From Flavobacterium sp. CF108 (GTDB lineage: Bacteria > Bacteroidota > Bacteroidia > Flavobacteriales > Flavobacteriaceae), in assembly GCF_900129795.1 (NCBI RefSeq), contig NZ_FQWW01000001.1, positions 310,001 through 374,000 of the forward strand: DNA of 64,000 nucleotides, written 5' to 3'. A program made the translations under genes and the position numbers. Under the pieces are notes generated by a model that saw only the letters and a list, made by a program, of their open reading frames with translations, had not been told where the DNA came from and did not search any database. This document shows positions 16,818 through 25,063 of this stretch, in pieces. The stretch's first letter is position 1; each line of letters starts with the position of its first letter.

Positions 16818-19538
16818 ATGAAGAAACCAATTACTTTTCTCCTTTTTATGATAACGACAATCAGTCTCTCACAAAGCTCTGATAAATGGAAACAATACAT
16901 AAAAAAAGAAAACGAAAGAAAATTTGAGAAATATTATTTAACGTCTTTAGAAAATGCACATCACAACAACTACAAGATTGTAAAAAAGCTAGACAATACT
17001 TTTTGCATTGTTGAAAATAAAAGTGAAAGCGCAGGACTTAAAAAATCTTCACAAAAAATTTTCCCGGTTAATAATTTATGGAAATTACCATCCAATTTTT
17101 CAAATCATAAAGAAGACAAACAGTATATAATAGCAGCTGATTCTCTCAAAGCATTAATTCGTAACTTGAAATCAATGAACATTTCTGACATCGAAATACT
17201 AAGTAACCATCTTGTAATGATAAAAAGTGATTCAAAAAAAATCATGAATGAGGTTATAGCTTTGAGCAGTGTATCTTCTGTTTCGCAAGAATCGCTGCTG
17301 CCAAAAGCTGAATCTAAAATAATAGATCAAAATTTTAGTATCAATTATATCAATAAAGCCCATGCTGATTTTCCTCTTTTAAAAGGCGAAAATCAAACTG
17401 CAGTAATCAAAGATGATTTTTTTGATGTAAATGATATTGATCTTTTAAATAAGCATATTACTTCTACAACACAATCTAATATTGTATCGAACCATGCAAC
17501 GGCTATGGCGACTATTGTCTGCGGATTAGGAAATAGTTCTGCATTAGGAAAAGGCGTCGCCCAAAAGGCTAAGATACTATCATCTGATTTTTTGAATATT
17601 TATCCTGATGAAATAGCAACTTTACAAGGTGCTGCCACAGAAAATCATTCCTACGGTACAGAAATTGAAAATTTTTATGGTTCGCTTGCTAATGCTTATG
17701 ACGCTCAATTATTTTTAAATCCAGATTTGACCCATTGCTTCTCCTCTGGAAATACTGGTCTTCAAGGTTATAAATCTATTACCGGTAATTTCAAGCAGTC
17801 CAAAAATAGTATCGTATTGGGCTGTATTGATCAAAACGAAATAATTATGCCTTTTTCTTCAAAAGGCCCGGCTTATGACGGCCGAATAAAACCAGAATTA
17901 GTCGCGTTCAGCACACAGGGAACTTCAAATTCGACGGCATTGGCTACAGGAATTATTACGCTCATGAAAGAACATTATAAAAACATAAACAATATGCCCC
18001 TGAATAATGCCACAACAAAAGCAATTTTAATTAATAGTGCTAAAGATTTAGGCAGCCCAGGCCCCGATTTTACTTATGGTTATGGTAATATTAATACTTA
18101 TAAATGCCTAAAAACCATCAGCGAAAATAGAATTATATCCGGCACTTTGACATCTGGACAGACAAATGCCCACACCATTAATGTTCCCGAAAATGCAAAA
18201 AACTTAAAAATTACCTTAGTATGGAATGATCTGCCTGCCGAAATCAACAGTAATATAAGTTTGGTTAACGATCTAGACCTTGAAGTTATTACGGCTGACA
18301 ATACTGCTTTTTTACCCTGGATCCTTAATCCTGATGTTCCTGAGCAGCAAGCGCTCAGAGGAAAAGACAAACTTAATACTATAGAACAGGTTACTATTGA
18401 AAACCCCATATCGGGATCTTATACGATCAATATTAGCGGTGCATACATTTCGAATACTTCTCAGCAATACAGCATTGCTTACGAATATGAATTGAAAAAT
18501 CAATTTGAATGGAATTACCCCATTGCAAATGATAATTTCCCTTATGATGGTAAAACAATTTCACCTTTCAAATGGGATTCTTCTTTTTCTGGTATTTCCG
18601 GGCAATTGTCTATTAGTTATAATAATGGTCAGACTTGGGAAATTATCGCAAATGGAATCAATCTCGATTCTGAACAATTTCTCTATACTCCTTCTGAACA
18701 AAAATTTTCAAAGGCAAAATTAAAAATGACCATCGGTACTAGTGATTATATCTCTGACAGCTTTACGATTTCTTATGATTTAAATATCAATACCAGCTTA
18801 GTTTGTGACGGCACAACAGAAATTAATTGGGAAAAACCTGCCAATGTTGCTGCTTTTAATATTTATCAGCTCACAGGAGATTATTTAGAATTTAAAGAGC
18901 AAACAACCAACACTAATTATACCTATACAGATGGAAAAATTTACACTGTTACTCCCGTATTTGACAATAGCGAAGGAATAAAAAGTGAGTCAACTTTGCA
19001 GTATGCCTCAAACTCAAATTGTTATTTTGAGCTGGCCCTGGCAGAAATTTATCAAGAGGACAAAGTAAAAATTGATGCCAGCCTTTTTAGCTTGTACAAT
19101 ATCAAAAGAATTGAGCTGGTAAAAATAACCAACAATGCCGAAGATGTCATTAATTCCATAAATAACATCGATTCAAAAACATTCTCTTTTGTCGACAGCG
19201 CGCCCACAAAAGGCAGTAATAGATATAAAATAAATATAATTTTAGAAAACAATACTATAATAAGTTCTTCAATTCTTGATACTAATTATTTAGGCGATGA
19301 TTTGTTTTTTATCCATCCTACTTTATTAAATAAAAACGAAGAATTATTTATTGAAGCCAAAAAAGAGGAAAACGCTGTTTTTTATTTGTACAATATCAGC
19401 GGACAAAATACCATTACTTCGCCCCTAATTTCTAAAATCAATAACATTAATCTAAAAAATATTGCTTCAGGAATTTATATTTACAAAATAATTACAAGTT
19501 CGGGCGGAATACAAACAGGGAAAATTGCGGTTTTTTAA
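16818..19538 (+). CDS. T9SS-secreted S8 (subtilisin-like) serine protease
   Basis: A 906-residue protein: signal peptide (FLLFMITTISLSQS), N-terminal prodomain, S8 catalytic domain about residues 190-400, beta-rich middle region and a C-terminal T9SS type A sorting domain (about 830-906, ending GIYIYKIITSSGGIQTGKIAVF when joined in two pieces). The catalytic triad can be placed as Asp in AVIKDDFFDV, His in SNHATAMATIVCG and Ser in GTSNSTALATG, with SSGNTG as oxyanion region. The surroundings deviate from classical DTGID, HGTHVA and GTSMATP, so this is a divergent subtilase. It is probably exported through the outer membrane and anchored or released. A repeat element follows its stop. Confidence 0.88.
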   Translation: MKKPITFLLFMITTISLSQSSDKWKQYIKKENERKFEKYYLTSLENAHHNNYKIVKKLDNTFCIVENKSESAGLKKSSQKIFPVNNLWKLPSNFSNHKEDKQYIIAADSLKALIRNLKSMNISDIEILSNHLVMIKSDSKKIMNEVIALSSVSSVSQESLLPKAESKIIDQNFSINYINKAHADFPLLKGENQTAVIKDDFFDVNDIDLLNKHITSTTQSNIVSNHATAMATIVCGLGNSSALGKGVAQKAKILSSDFLNIYPDEIATLQGAATENHSYGTEIENFYGSLANAYDAQLFLNPDLTHCFSSGNTGLQGYKSITGNFKQSKNSIVLGCIDQNEIIMPFSSKGPAYDGRIKPELVAFSTQGTSNSTALATGIITLMKEHYKNINNMPLNNATTKAILINSAKDLGSPGPDFTYGYGNINTYKCLKTISENRIISGTLTSGQTNAHTINVPENAKNLKITLVWNDLPAEINSNISLVNDLDLEVITADNTAFLPWILNPDVPEQQALRGKDKLNTIEQVTIENPISGSYTINISGAYISNTSQQYSIAYEYELKNQFEWNYPIANDNFPYDGKTISPFKWDSSFSGISGQLSISYNNGQTWEIIANGINLDSEQFLYTPSEQKFSKAKLKMTIGTSDYISDSFTISYDLNINTSLVCDGTTEINWEKPANVAAFNIYQLTGDYLEFKEQTTNTNYTYTDGKIYTVTPVFDNSEGIKSESTLQYASNSNCYFELALAEIYQEDKVKIDASLFSLYNIKRIELVKITNNAEDVINSINNIDSKTFSFVDSAPTKGSNRYKINIILENNTIISSSILDTNYLGDDLFFIHPTLLNKNEELFIEAKKEENAVFYLYNISGQNTITSPLISKINNINLKNIASGIYIYKIITSSGGIQTGKIAVF

Positions 19539-19570
19539 ACTGTTTTTTTAATTCCGAAAAATAAATTAAA

Positions 19571-19815
19571 AGAGATTGTCCCAAAAATCAGAACCGACCC
19601 TTTTTATTTTACATATTTCTTTGTTCCGTAGGAACATCTCGTTGGTAGAAAAATTATATTGTTATCATCGTTTACGTTCCGTAGGAACGTTTGATTTCGA
19701 CATTGTTTTCAATCTGGTATATCAAACGTTCCTACAGAAAGTAAATGTGTCCGGCCTCTATTTTTTCTACCGATGAAACATTCCTAATGGAATGAAACTG
19801 GAAGTTTTTATAAGG
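19571..19815. repeat. MITE-like palindromic element, copy 1 (long form)
   Basis: About 245 bases containing the near-palindromes GTTCCGTAGGAAC (19623-19635) and ACGTTCCGTAGGAACGT (19674-19690), a spacer that includes TTTGATTTCGACATTG, then CTACCGATGAAACATTCC and a degraded ATTCCTAATGGAAT. It matches the elements at 38685-38952 and 63106-63398 (the latter inverted). The outer GAGAC/GTCTC hairpin ends are only partly kept here (AGAGATTGTCCC at 19571). It fills the gap between the 3' ends of the subtilase and the minus-strand gene at 19822. Confidence 0.85.
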
Positions 19816-19821
19816 GATATT

Positions 19822-20382
19822 TTATTCCGCTACAACATCAATCTGGTTTGCTTTTTTTATTTTCTTAACGCCTCTTTCTCTTATTAGTTCTGCTGCATCG
19901 AGCATTTTGATTAAATGAATATACGGCGTCGTCACGTCAGATTCTGGATCTCCGAAATGGGGAGACAAGGAATGCTCCAGAATTTGAACTAGAAAAAATC
20001 CAAATTCTTCAAGAGTTATTTCATCAAATGCTTTTTGAAATACCATAAAAGGATTCTCGTATTCTTCCTTCGTTAGGGAAGAAAAATGAAAAACCTTTTC
20101 AGAGCGTAAAAACTCGGTAACTTTCCATTTTTTGTTTTTCTTTTTTAAACAGTAACACACTTTAATAAAAAAGCTGAAAGTGGTATACAAAACAAAAACA
20201 TCACTAGGATTGTCTTGTTTGTGGACTTTTCTTTTATAGCTGTACATTACCGTTTCACTTAAATTTTGCTTATAATAATCAAGATCGGCAAAGTCAAAAA
20301 AGGCTTGAACTGCCTTAAATGGATTTCCTGTCTCAAACCCTGCCCAAAATCCGGTTTCGAAGGATATTTTATTCTTTTTCAT
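19822..20382 (-). CDS. Conserved hypothetical protein, helical
   Basis: A 186-residue protein that I do not recognise. It has no signal peptide or membrane segment; the N-terminus (ETGFWAGFETGNPFKAVQAF) and a central helical region (EEYENPFMVFQKAFDEITLE) are distinctive, with many aromatic residues and a Lys-rich stretch in the middle (KKKNKKW). It is convergent with the subtilase across the repeat element and divergent from the XRE regulator at 20666, 283 bases away. The open frame, normal codon use and ATG after an A-rich leader support a real gene. No function is proposed. Confidence 0.6.
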   Translation of the reverse strand: MKKNKISFETGFWAGFETGNPFKAVQAFFDFADLDYYKQNLSETVMYSYKRKVHKQDNPSDVFVLYTTFSFFIKVCYCLKKKNKKWKVTEFLRSEKVFHFSSLTKEEYENPFMVFQKAFDEITLEEFGFFLVQILEHSLSPHFGDPESDVTTPYIHLIKMLDAAELIRERGVKKIKKANQIDVVAE

Positions 20383-20595
20383 TGTAAGAAGGTTTAAAAT
20401 TTATGTACGAAATTATTTTCATTTTAAAGAATAATCTATTCGAAGTGCGTATATAATACCCATTGTATATTCAATATTGTCCAATTGTATTGTGCTATTT
20501 CATATTCATAATTTTATACCAGAAAACATTGGGGTAAAATAGAAATAGAACTGGTATAATATCTGACAAAATAGATGTATTATGGGATATTTTTT

Positions 20596-20640
20596 TATCT
20601 TTGAAACTCAGGATTTTTAATCCAAATGGCTTTATCTTTG
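20596..20640 (+). promoter_or_regulatory. Two candidate -7 boxes before the XRE regulator
   Basis: TATCTTTG occurs twice (20596-20603 and 20633-20640), both matching TAnnTTTG, embedded in a direct repeat TTTATCTTTG. The second copy is 25 bases before the ATG. No clear -33 element is visible at the usual distance for either. Confidence 0.45.
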
Positions 20641-20665
20641 GGCTTTTAGAAAATTAATATTCATT

Positions 20666-21070
20666 ATGGAACAGAAAATACATCAGGGAAGAAACGTAAA
20701 ACGCTTCAGAGAAATGCTTAACATAAAGCAGGAAGCTTTAGCTTATGATTTGGGTGAAGACTGGAACCAAAAGAAAATTTCTTTACTGGAACAGAAAGAT
20801 GTAATTGAAGATAATCTGCTGAAACAAATCTCTGCAGTATTAAATATTCCTGTTGAAGCTTTTCAGAATTTTGATGAAGAACAAGCAGTGAATTTAATTT
20901 CGTGTAATTTCTCAGATAATGCAATGTTCAATAATAAAATCGAGGTTTTTAACAACAATCCTATTGAGGAAATCAAAAAACTTCACGAAGAGAAAATTGT
21001 TTTGTTTGAAAGAATGTTGAAGGAGAAAGATGAAATGATGCTGAGACTTGAAAAGCTGATTAATAAATAA
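20666..21070 (+). CDS. XRE-family helix-turn-helix regulator with coiled-coil tail
   Basis: A 134-residue protein: an N-terminal HTH_3/XRE domain (residues about 8-65, GRNVKRFREMLNIKQEALAY ... KKISLLEQKDVIEDNLLKQI) and a C-terminal coiled coil (about 100-134, EEIKKLHEEKIVLFERMLKE). Such small XRE proteins with a coiled-coil tail are frequent in Bacteroidota and bind DNA as dimers. No partner toxin or phage gene is directly adjacent, so the target is unknown. It ends in a strong terminator. Confidence 0.85.
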   Translation: MEQKIHQGRNVKRFREMLNIKQEALAYDLGEDWNQKKISLLEQKDVIEDNLLKQISAVLNIPVEAFQNFDEEQAVNLISCNFSDNAMFNNKIEVFNNNPIEEIKKLHEEKIVLFERMLKEKDEMMLRLEKLINK

Positions 21071-21093
21071 TTATTTATAAAGATATATTAAAA

Positions 21094-21125
21094 CAAAAAG
21101 AGACTTTCGAGTCTCTTTTTGTTTT
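21094..21125 (+). terminator. Rho-independent terminator of the XRE gene
   Basis: A perfect 12-bp stem CAAAAAGAGACT (21094-21105) / AGTCTCTTTTTG (21110-21121) with a TTCG tetraloop. Confidence 0.88.
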
Positions 21126-21202
21126 TGGAAGTATTATGAGTGCAAAGTCAGGAGACATTCGCACAACTTCCATAAAAACTTTTTAGAGAGCGGGATAATT
21201 GA

Positions 21203-21376
21203 TTATAAATTAGAAGTATTGCTTTCTATGCTTGAAAGATCATTTTTAATATCATTAAGCTTATAATTTACACTACCATAATCATAATCACCACCAATTT
21301 TCTCATTTAGGTCAGTAAGTTTGCTACTGATTTCAACTAGTAAATCAATCATTGTTTGTGCTTGGTCTTCATTCAT
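21203..21376 (-). CDS. Small acidic helical protein, 57 residues
   Basis: A short minus-strand frame starts with MNEDQAQTMIDLLVEISSKL, continues through TDLNEKIGGDYDYGSVNYKL and ends in NDIKNDLSSIESNTSNL. Composition is acidic and clearly protein-like, with an amphipathic heptad pattern in the first and last thirds, and an A-rich leader precedes the ATG. No family is recognised. It is convergent with the XRE regulator, whose terminator lies 80 bases away. A second in-frame ATG (codon 9) is possible but less likely. Confidence 0.6.
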   Translation of the reverse strand: MNEDQAQTMIDLLVEISSKLTDLNEKIGGDYDYGSVNYKLNDIKNDLSSIESNTSNL

Positions 21377-21584
21377 CTTTGAAAGTTTTTAGTGATAATC
21401 AAAAGTAAGAAATAAATTTATAAATTGCAGTGGAAAACTAAAAACCTATCATTTAACAGCTACTACAAATTATTTGGGCAATTGACTTAATGAAAAGATG
21501 TTTTGGCATTTAGGAGATTGCAAATGCGAGAATACAACTTAATTTAGTCCCAACCTGCTTTAGTATTAAAATTTATTATCAATT

Positions 21585-21974
21585 ATGGAATATCAAAACG
21601 TAACATCTAAAATTTCAAAACCATCAGGAATTAATGAAGCAATATTCAATCTTGACTTTGATGCAAAAGATACAAATGGATTAGTTTTAGTGGAAAGAAT
21701 AATTTCAAATAAATATTATGTGTCTAAATATGAATTATGGCAAAACATTGAAGAAGGATGGAAAAGCATTGCACTTTATATACCAACAAAAGTAATTAAA
21801 GAATTTTTAGAAATTTTCAATGTAATACTTGAAGAAGAAGGAGAAGAATTAATTGACACAAACAATATTCCAGCAGAAATAAATTATAGTACTGATGATA
21901 ACAGTTTTAATGTATTATTAATTTCTAGAAGAGACGATCATTACAGAATGGAATTTGCTACGAAGGATGAGTAA
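21585..21974 (+). CDS. Hypothetical protein, 129 residues
   Basis: A soluble acidic protein without signal peptide or membrane segment. Several alternating hydrophobic stretches (DTNGLVLVERIISNKYYVSK, NSFNVLLISRR) suggest an alpha/beta fold, and the run EEEGEELID is notable. I do not recognise a family. It stands alone between the small minus-strand gene and the membrane-protein genes that run toward it, so nothing around it indicates a role. Confidence 0.6.
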   Translation: MEYQNVTSKISKPSGINEAIFNLDFDAKDTNGLVLVERIISNKYYVSKYELWQNIEEGWKSIALYIPTKVIKEFLEIFNVILEEEGEELIDTNNIPAEINYSTDDNSFNVLLISRRDDHYRMEFATKDE

Positions 21975-22092
21975 AGAAACTGACTATAACATTACGACGT
22001 GCCTTAAAAGATTTGAAAAGAAAATCTTGTTTTTTAATTATATTGAAAATTGGAATTCATATAAACTTATTCAAATAATTTATATTAACGAA

Positions 22093-22704
22093 TCATAAAT
22101 ATTCATTATTCTTTGCATATTCAACTAATGTTTCAAGTTTAACAAAACTTTCTTTTGCCAATCGATTCATCTCTTTAGTCTCTTGTTGAACTAGATTCCG
22201 GTTTTCATTTAAATTATCTTTGTTTGGAACTAAATAATTATCTCTTCCATATAGATTGACCGAACTATATTCATGAAATTCATTTAATTTATCAGTGAAA
22301 TTATTTATCAAAATTTGAAGTTTTTTATCAGTTACTTTATTTTTTATTAGTCGCGCTTTATAAATAAAGCTGATACTCTTACTGATTGCCTCCTTTTTAA
22401 ATCCATACCAAGAATTTTGTTCATATATATCATCGTGAAAACTATCTAAGTCTAATTCTTTTAATAATTTCTGAATTATTTTTTTATCACTTTTTTTGGG
22501 AACAAAAACATTTAATTCCTTTTTAAGACTTCTCAATTCATATAATAAAATAGAAATTAGTAAAAGCAATGAAACTATGATTGAATATTGCCAATTCTTA
22601 AAAATATCCGGAAGTGAAAAATAAGAAGTCAAGTATGTGAGAATTATTGGTATGATAAAGATACTTAAATACCATTTTTCGAATATTTTTTTCACTCTCC
22701 ACAA
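22093..22704 (-). CDS. Two-TM membrane protein of unknown function
   Basis: A 203-residue protein: two transmembrane segments near the N-terminus (about residues 12-30, YLSIFIIPIILTYLTSYF, and 40-58, YSIIVSLLLLISILLYEL), then about 140 residues of charged helical cytoplasmic domain. The build (two N-terminal TM helices plus soluble helical domain) resembles the putAbiC-like protein encoded 36 bases upstream on the same strand, so the two may be co-transcribed. No family recognised; a role in phage or stress response is only suggested by this neighbour. Confidence 0.55.
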   Translation of the reverse strand: MWRVKKIFEKWYLSIFIIPIILTYLTSYFSLPDIFKNWQYSIIVSLLLLISILLYELRSLKKELNVFVPKKSDKKIIQKLLKELDLDSFHDDIYEQNSWYGFKKEAISKSISFIYKARLIKNKVTDKKLQILINNFTDKLNEFHEYSSVNLYGRDNYLVPNKDNLNENRNLVQQETKEMNRLAKESFVKLETLVEYAKNNEYL

Positions 22705-22740
22705 ATTTTGTTTCTTATATACAAATATATCCTTATCATC

Positions 22741-23415
22741 TTACAAATTCAATTTAGCATCTATTGATTTTGAAATACTATATAGAATACCAGGCTTTTC
22801 ATCATAGTCATCATAATAATCTAAATGTATTTTAATCTTTGACTTGTAATGATATTTGAGGCTTTGAAGTAAATATTTTTTATCATCAGCATTCACCTTA
22901 TCTGCAACTACATCGCTAACAAAATCGTCGATATATTCAAGTAATAATCGAAATTTTTCAAGATGATATACATCTTCTAATAATTCTTCTTCATTTTCTG
23001 TTTTTTCTTTTTTATAAAGTTCTAGAAATTTAGACAATCCATCACCTCCTTTATAAATCTTTTCACTTTTAGTAAAAGTCCCAACCTCAATAAATTCAAA
23101 GTCATTAATATCAGCCCTTACCACCTCTAACTTACCATTCAAATAATTAACTATTTTTTTCTGTCTATCGTCATTTTTTTGATCATTCAACTGGTCTTGA
23201 ATAATTTTATTTGCTTTGATTTGTTCTAATAATGCATAGTACACCAAAATAGCTCCTACAAATCCAACAATTGGAGAAGTTATTCCTCCTATTGTATCTC
23301 CAATATTACCAGTTTCTGAAAAATCGATTAAACCAAATTTTCTAGTCATTAAATATGGAAAAACCAATACTAGTAAAGCGCCTGAAATTAAAACTGCTAA
23401 AGCATTCTTTTTCAT
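22741..23415 (-). CDS. putAbiC-like membrane protein (putative phage abortive infection)
   Basis: A 224-residue protein with TM1 (about residues 5-24), the segment ETGNIGDTIGGITSPIVGFV running into TM2 (GAILVYYALLEQ), then a long charged helix (IKANKIIQDQLNDQKNDDRQ) and a helical C-terminal domain. The GD..GG...P motif directly before the second TM and the following Q-rich helix are the hallmark of the putative AbiC-type membrane proteins. In known cases they act by growth arrest or death on phage infection, but most members are untested. The next minus-strand gene, 36 bases downstream, is another two-TM protein. Confidence 0.65.
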   Translation of the reverse strand: MKKNALAVLISGALLVLVFPYLMTRKFGLIDFSETGNIGDTIGGITSPIVGFVGAILVYYALLEQIKANKIIQDQLNDQKNDDRQKKIVNYLNGKLEVVRADINDFEFIEVGTFTKSEKIYKGGDGLSKFLELYKKEKTENEEELLEDVYHLEKFRLLLEYIDDFVSDVVADKVNADDKKYLLQSLKYHYKSKIKIHLDYYDDYDEKPGILYSISKSIDAKLNL

Positions 23416-23477
23416 AATTTAGAGATTTATTCATTAAAAAAATTAAATAATTAGGGATTTTTCAGCTGCAATACCCA

Positions 23478-23560
23478 ATCGCGTGGATTTGTAATCCGTG
23501 CTCGTAAAGTATATCTTAAAAGATTTTAAAAAAGAAAACCCAGTTTTTATTAATATAGGA
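23478..23560. repeat. Interspersed repeat (GGATTTGTAATCC family), truncated copy
   Basis: ATCGCG-TGGATTTGTAATCCGTG and the following 60 bases align with 24505-24586 in the same orientation, with scattered substitutions and small gaps. This copy lacks the closing inverted arm seen in the other. Together the two copies bracket the MltR-like gene. Confidence 0.7.
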
Positions 23561-23564
23561 CTAT

Positions 23565-24206
23565 TTATTCTTTAGATTCTTTCCTAGAATTTTCGAAAAA
23601 ATCAGATAACTCTTTTCTAAATTCCTCACTTCCTTTCTTAACGGCTTCAATATTTCCGTCTTTTTTTTCTTCGAATTTATTACCAGTATAAGAAAGTGCT
23701 ATTAATGATCCTGTTATAAAAGCTACAGATGTTATAAATTTTGCTTTGTTGTCCCTTTTTAGATCTACCGTAAGTTTAAGGTTGTTACAAAGTGCGCATA
23801 TTTTAGGATTCTCAAAATCAATAATTGATGGAGAATGACCAAATTCATTTCTAATCTTTCTTATTATTTGCAAATCATGTACGTAAGATTTCGAAATTAA
23901 TCCAATGGAATATGATAATAATATTCTGCTAGAGAAGGTCCCGAGAGGGCCATTAAAGTCGAACAATGCTTGTAATTGTTTATTTGTTCCAACCAGCTTA
24001 GATCTCATTGCTTCTTCAAGTAAAAAATCTATATGTGAAGCCGCTAATAACGCACAACCGCGCGCAGATTCCTTGGTTAATTCACTTCTGAAAACTACCC
24101 AATCTAAAGTACTTTTTTGAACTTCTTCAGGTAATCCTGGATGCATCATTTTCTTAGCTATTCTCTTTTGAGTATTGATAATTTTTTCTTCAATTTCTTT
24201 ATCCAT
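23565..24206 (-). CDS. MltR-like (mannitol repressor family) protein
   Basis: A 213-residue protein with ELTKESARGCALLAASHIDF, then EEAMRSKLVG, DFNGPLGTFSSRILLSYSIG and DLQIIRKIRNEFGHSPSIID. This is the signature of the MltR/DUF4145-like family: RG-A-hydrophobic helix, N-G-P-L-x-T-F-x-x-R and IRK-RN-F-x-H. MltR is a weak non-classical repressor of mannitol genes in enterics; other members lack any known link to mannitol and occur in defence-type islands. A hydrophobic stretch near the C-terminus (FITSVAFITGSLIALSYTG) is unusual for MltR and may be a membrane segment. The frame extends to 24233, but MDKEIEEK is preferred as start. Two related repeats flank it. Confidence 0.65.
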   Translation of the reverse strand: MDKEIEEKIINTQKRIAKKMMHPGLPEEVQKSTLDWVVFRSELTKESARGCALLAASHIDFLLEEAMRSKLVGTNKQLQALFDFNGPLGTFSSRILLSYSIGLISKSYVHDLQIIRKIRNEFGHSPSIIDFENPKICALCNNLKLTVDLKRDNKAKFITSVAFITGSLIALSYTGNKFEEKKDGNIEAVKKGSEEFRKELSDFFENSRKESKE

Positions 24207-24736
24207 GTACTGCGTTTTTTTGATATAGTACATAACGTTTCCTGTACTACAGCGGGTTAGGGACTAAATTAAACCTATTCTTCGGATTTGCCAAATCATT
24301 CCAAATACGGAACCAACTTTTCATTAAACCTATTTCTATAAATCTTATTTCTTTTTGCTTTGTGGCGATTTATTTTACCAAACATATAAAACCCCTTTTA
24401 TTTCTTTTACGGATTTCCATAATTGCATATTTTAAATGGCAAATTAGTTTTTTAATAAAAAAATACATCCCGTATAAATACCTGTTTTTAAACACCCCGA
24501 CTCGATCGCGCGGATTTGTAATCCGTGCCCGCAAAGTATTTCTTAAACAATTAAAAAATGGAAATCCAGTTTTATTAATATTAGGAACGGGCACGGAAAG
24601 AATTTCCGCACTATCATTCTGTATATATCCGAGCGATTGGGAATATTTTCATTAAAAAAACATTTCAATTACGGTAAACCATAATTATCAAACACTTAAT
24701 AGTTATATTTTTGAAACTAACTTTAAATAATTTTAT
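24207..24736. other. Intergenic region with repeat copy
   Basis: About 530 bases upstream of the MltR-like gene. The right half contains the fuller copy of the GGATTTGTAATCC repeat (24505-24609). Open frames that cross it in both directions are only translations of the repeat. TATTTTTG at 24706-24713 fits the -7 consensus and could serve the small gene at 24737. Confidence 0.5.
24505..24609. repeat. MITE-like repeat with terminal inverted arms
   Basis: The left arm GCGGATTTGTAATCCGTGCC (from 24510) is mirrored by CGGGCACGGAAAGAATTTCC, then GC, at 24588-24609 with a few mismatches; the about 55-base interior aligns with the repeat at 23478-23560. The small size, terminal inversion and lack of an ORF suggest a non-autonomous mobile element. 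Confidence 0.7.
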
Positions 24737-25009
24737 ATGGGAACAACAGTTGGGTTAATTTTAATATCTTATGATGTCAGCGACAAAAACAAAGAAGTAA
24801 AAGATGCTTTAATAGCTTTAGGTTATAAAGAGTCTTGGAAAAACGCAGGCAATGAAAAAATTTACCATTTACCTAATACAACTTTATGGCATCAATCAAA
24901 GTCGTCAAAACAAGGACTAGTAGATATGCAGTCAGTTTGCACAAATTTAAAAGTTAAATTAGAAAAAGCGATTTCTGTCAAAGCAACTGAATTTGTTTGG
25001 TTTAATTAA
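24737..25009 (+). CDS. Small protein, possibly Cas2-like ferredoxin fold
   Basis: A 90-residue protein beginning VGLILISYDVSDKNKEVKDA, followed by LIALGYKESWKN, a middle EKIYHLPNTTLWHQ and the C-terminal strand ATEFVWFN. The opening strand with Asp, helix, then long strand pattern is like stand-alone Cas2/VapD-type ferredoxin-fold proteins. There is no CRISPR array or cas1 in the window, so CRISPR involvement is unlikely. The gene has its own -7 box candidate and terminator, so it is probably expressed alone. The fold call is a guess from strand order. Confidence 0.55.
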   Translation: MGTTVGLILISYDVSDKNKEVKDALIALGYKESWKNAGNEKIYHLPNTTLWHQSKSSKQGLVDMQSVCTNLKVKLEKAISVKATEFVWFN

Positions 25010-25032
25010 GCCACTCTTCGGAGTGGTTTTTA
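25008..25032 (+). terminator. Terminator of the small Cas2-like gene
   Basis: A 6-bp GC-rich stem CCACTC/GAGTGG with a TTCG tetraloop (25011-25026), extended by weaker pairs, is followed by TTTTT. It starts at the stop codon. Confidence 0.8.
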
Positions 25033-25063
25033 TAATAAAAAATATTTATAAGCAACAATTCCC

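Noticed and set aside
19576..19776. 66-codon ORF after the subtilase
   Set aside because: It lies entirely in the MITE-like element and is broken in the other copies.
24362..24655. 97-codon plus-strand ORF and an overlapping 74-codon minus-strand ORF
   Set aside because: Both are translations across the interspersed repeat; no leader, no protein-like pattern outside the repeat.
24737..25009. CRISPR-Cas locus suggested by a Cas2-like protein
   Set aside because: No cas1, no other cas genes and no regularly spaced repeat array in the window.
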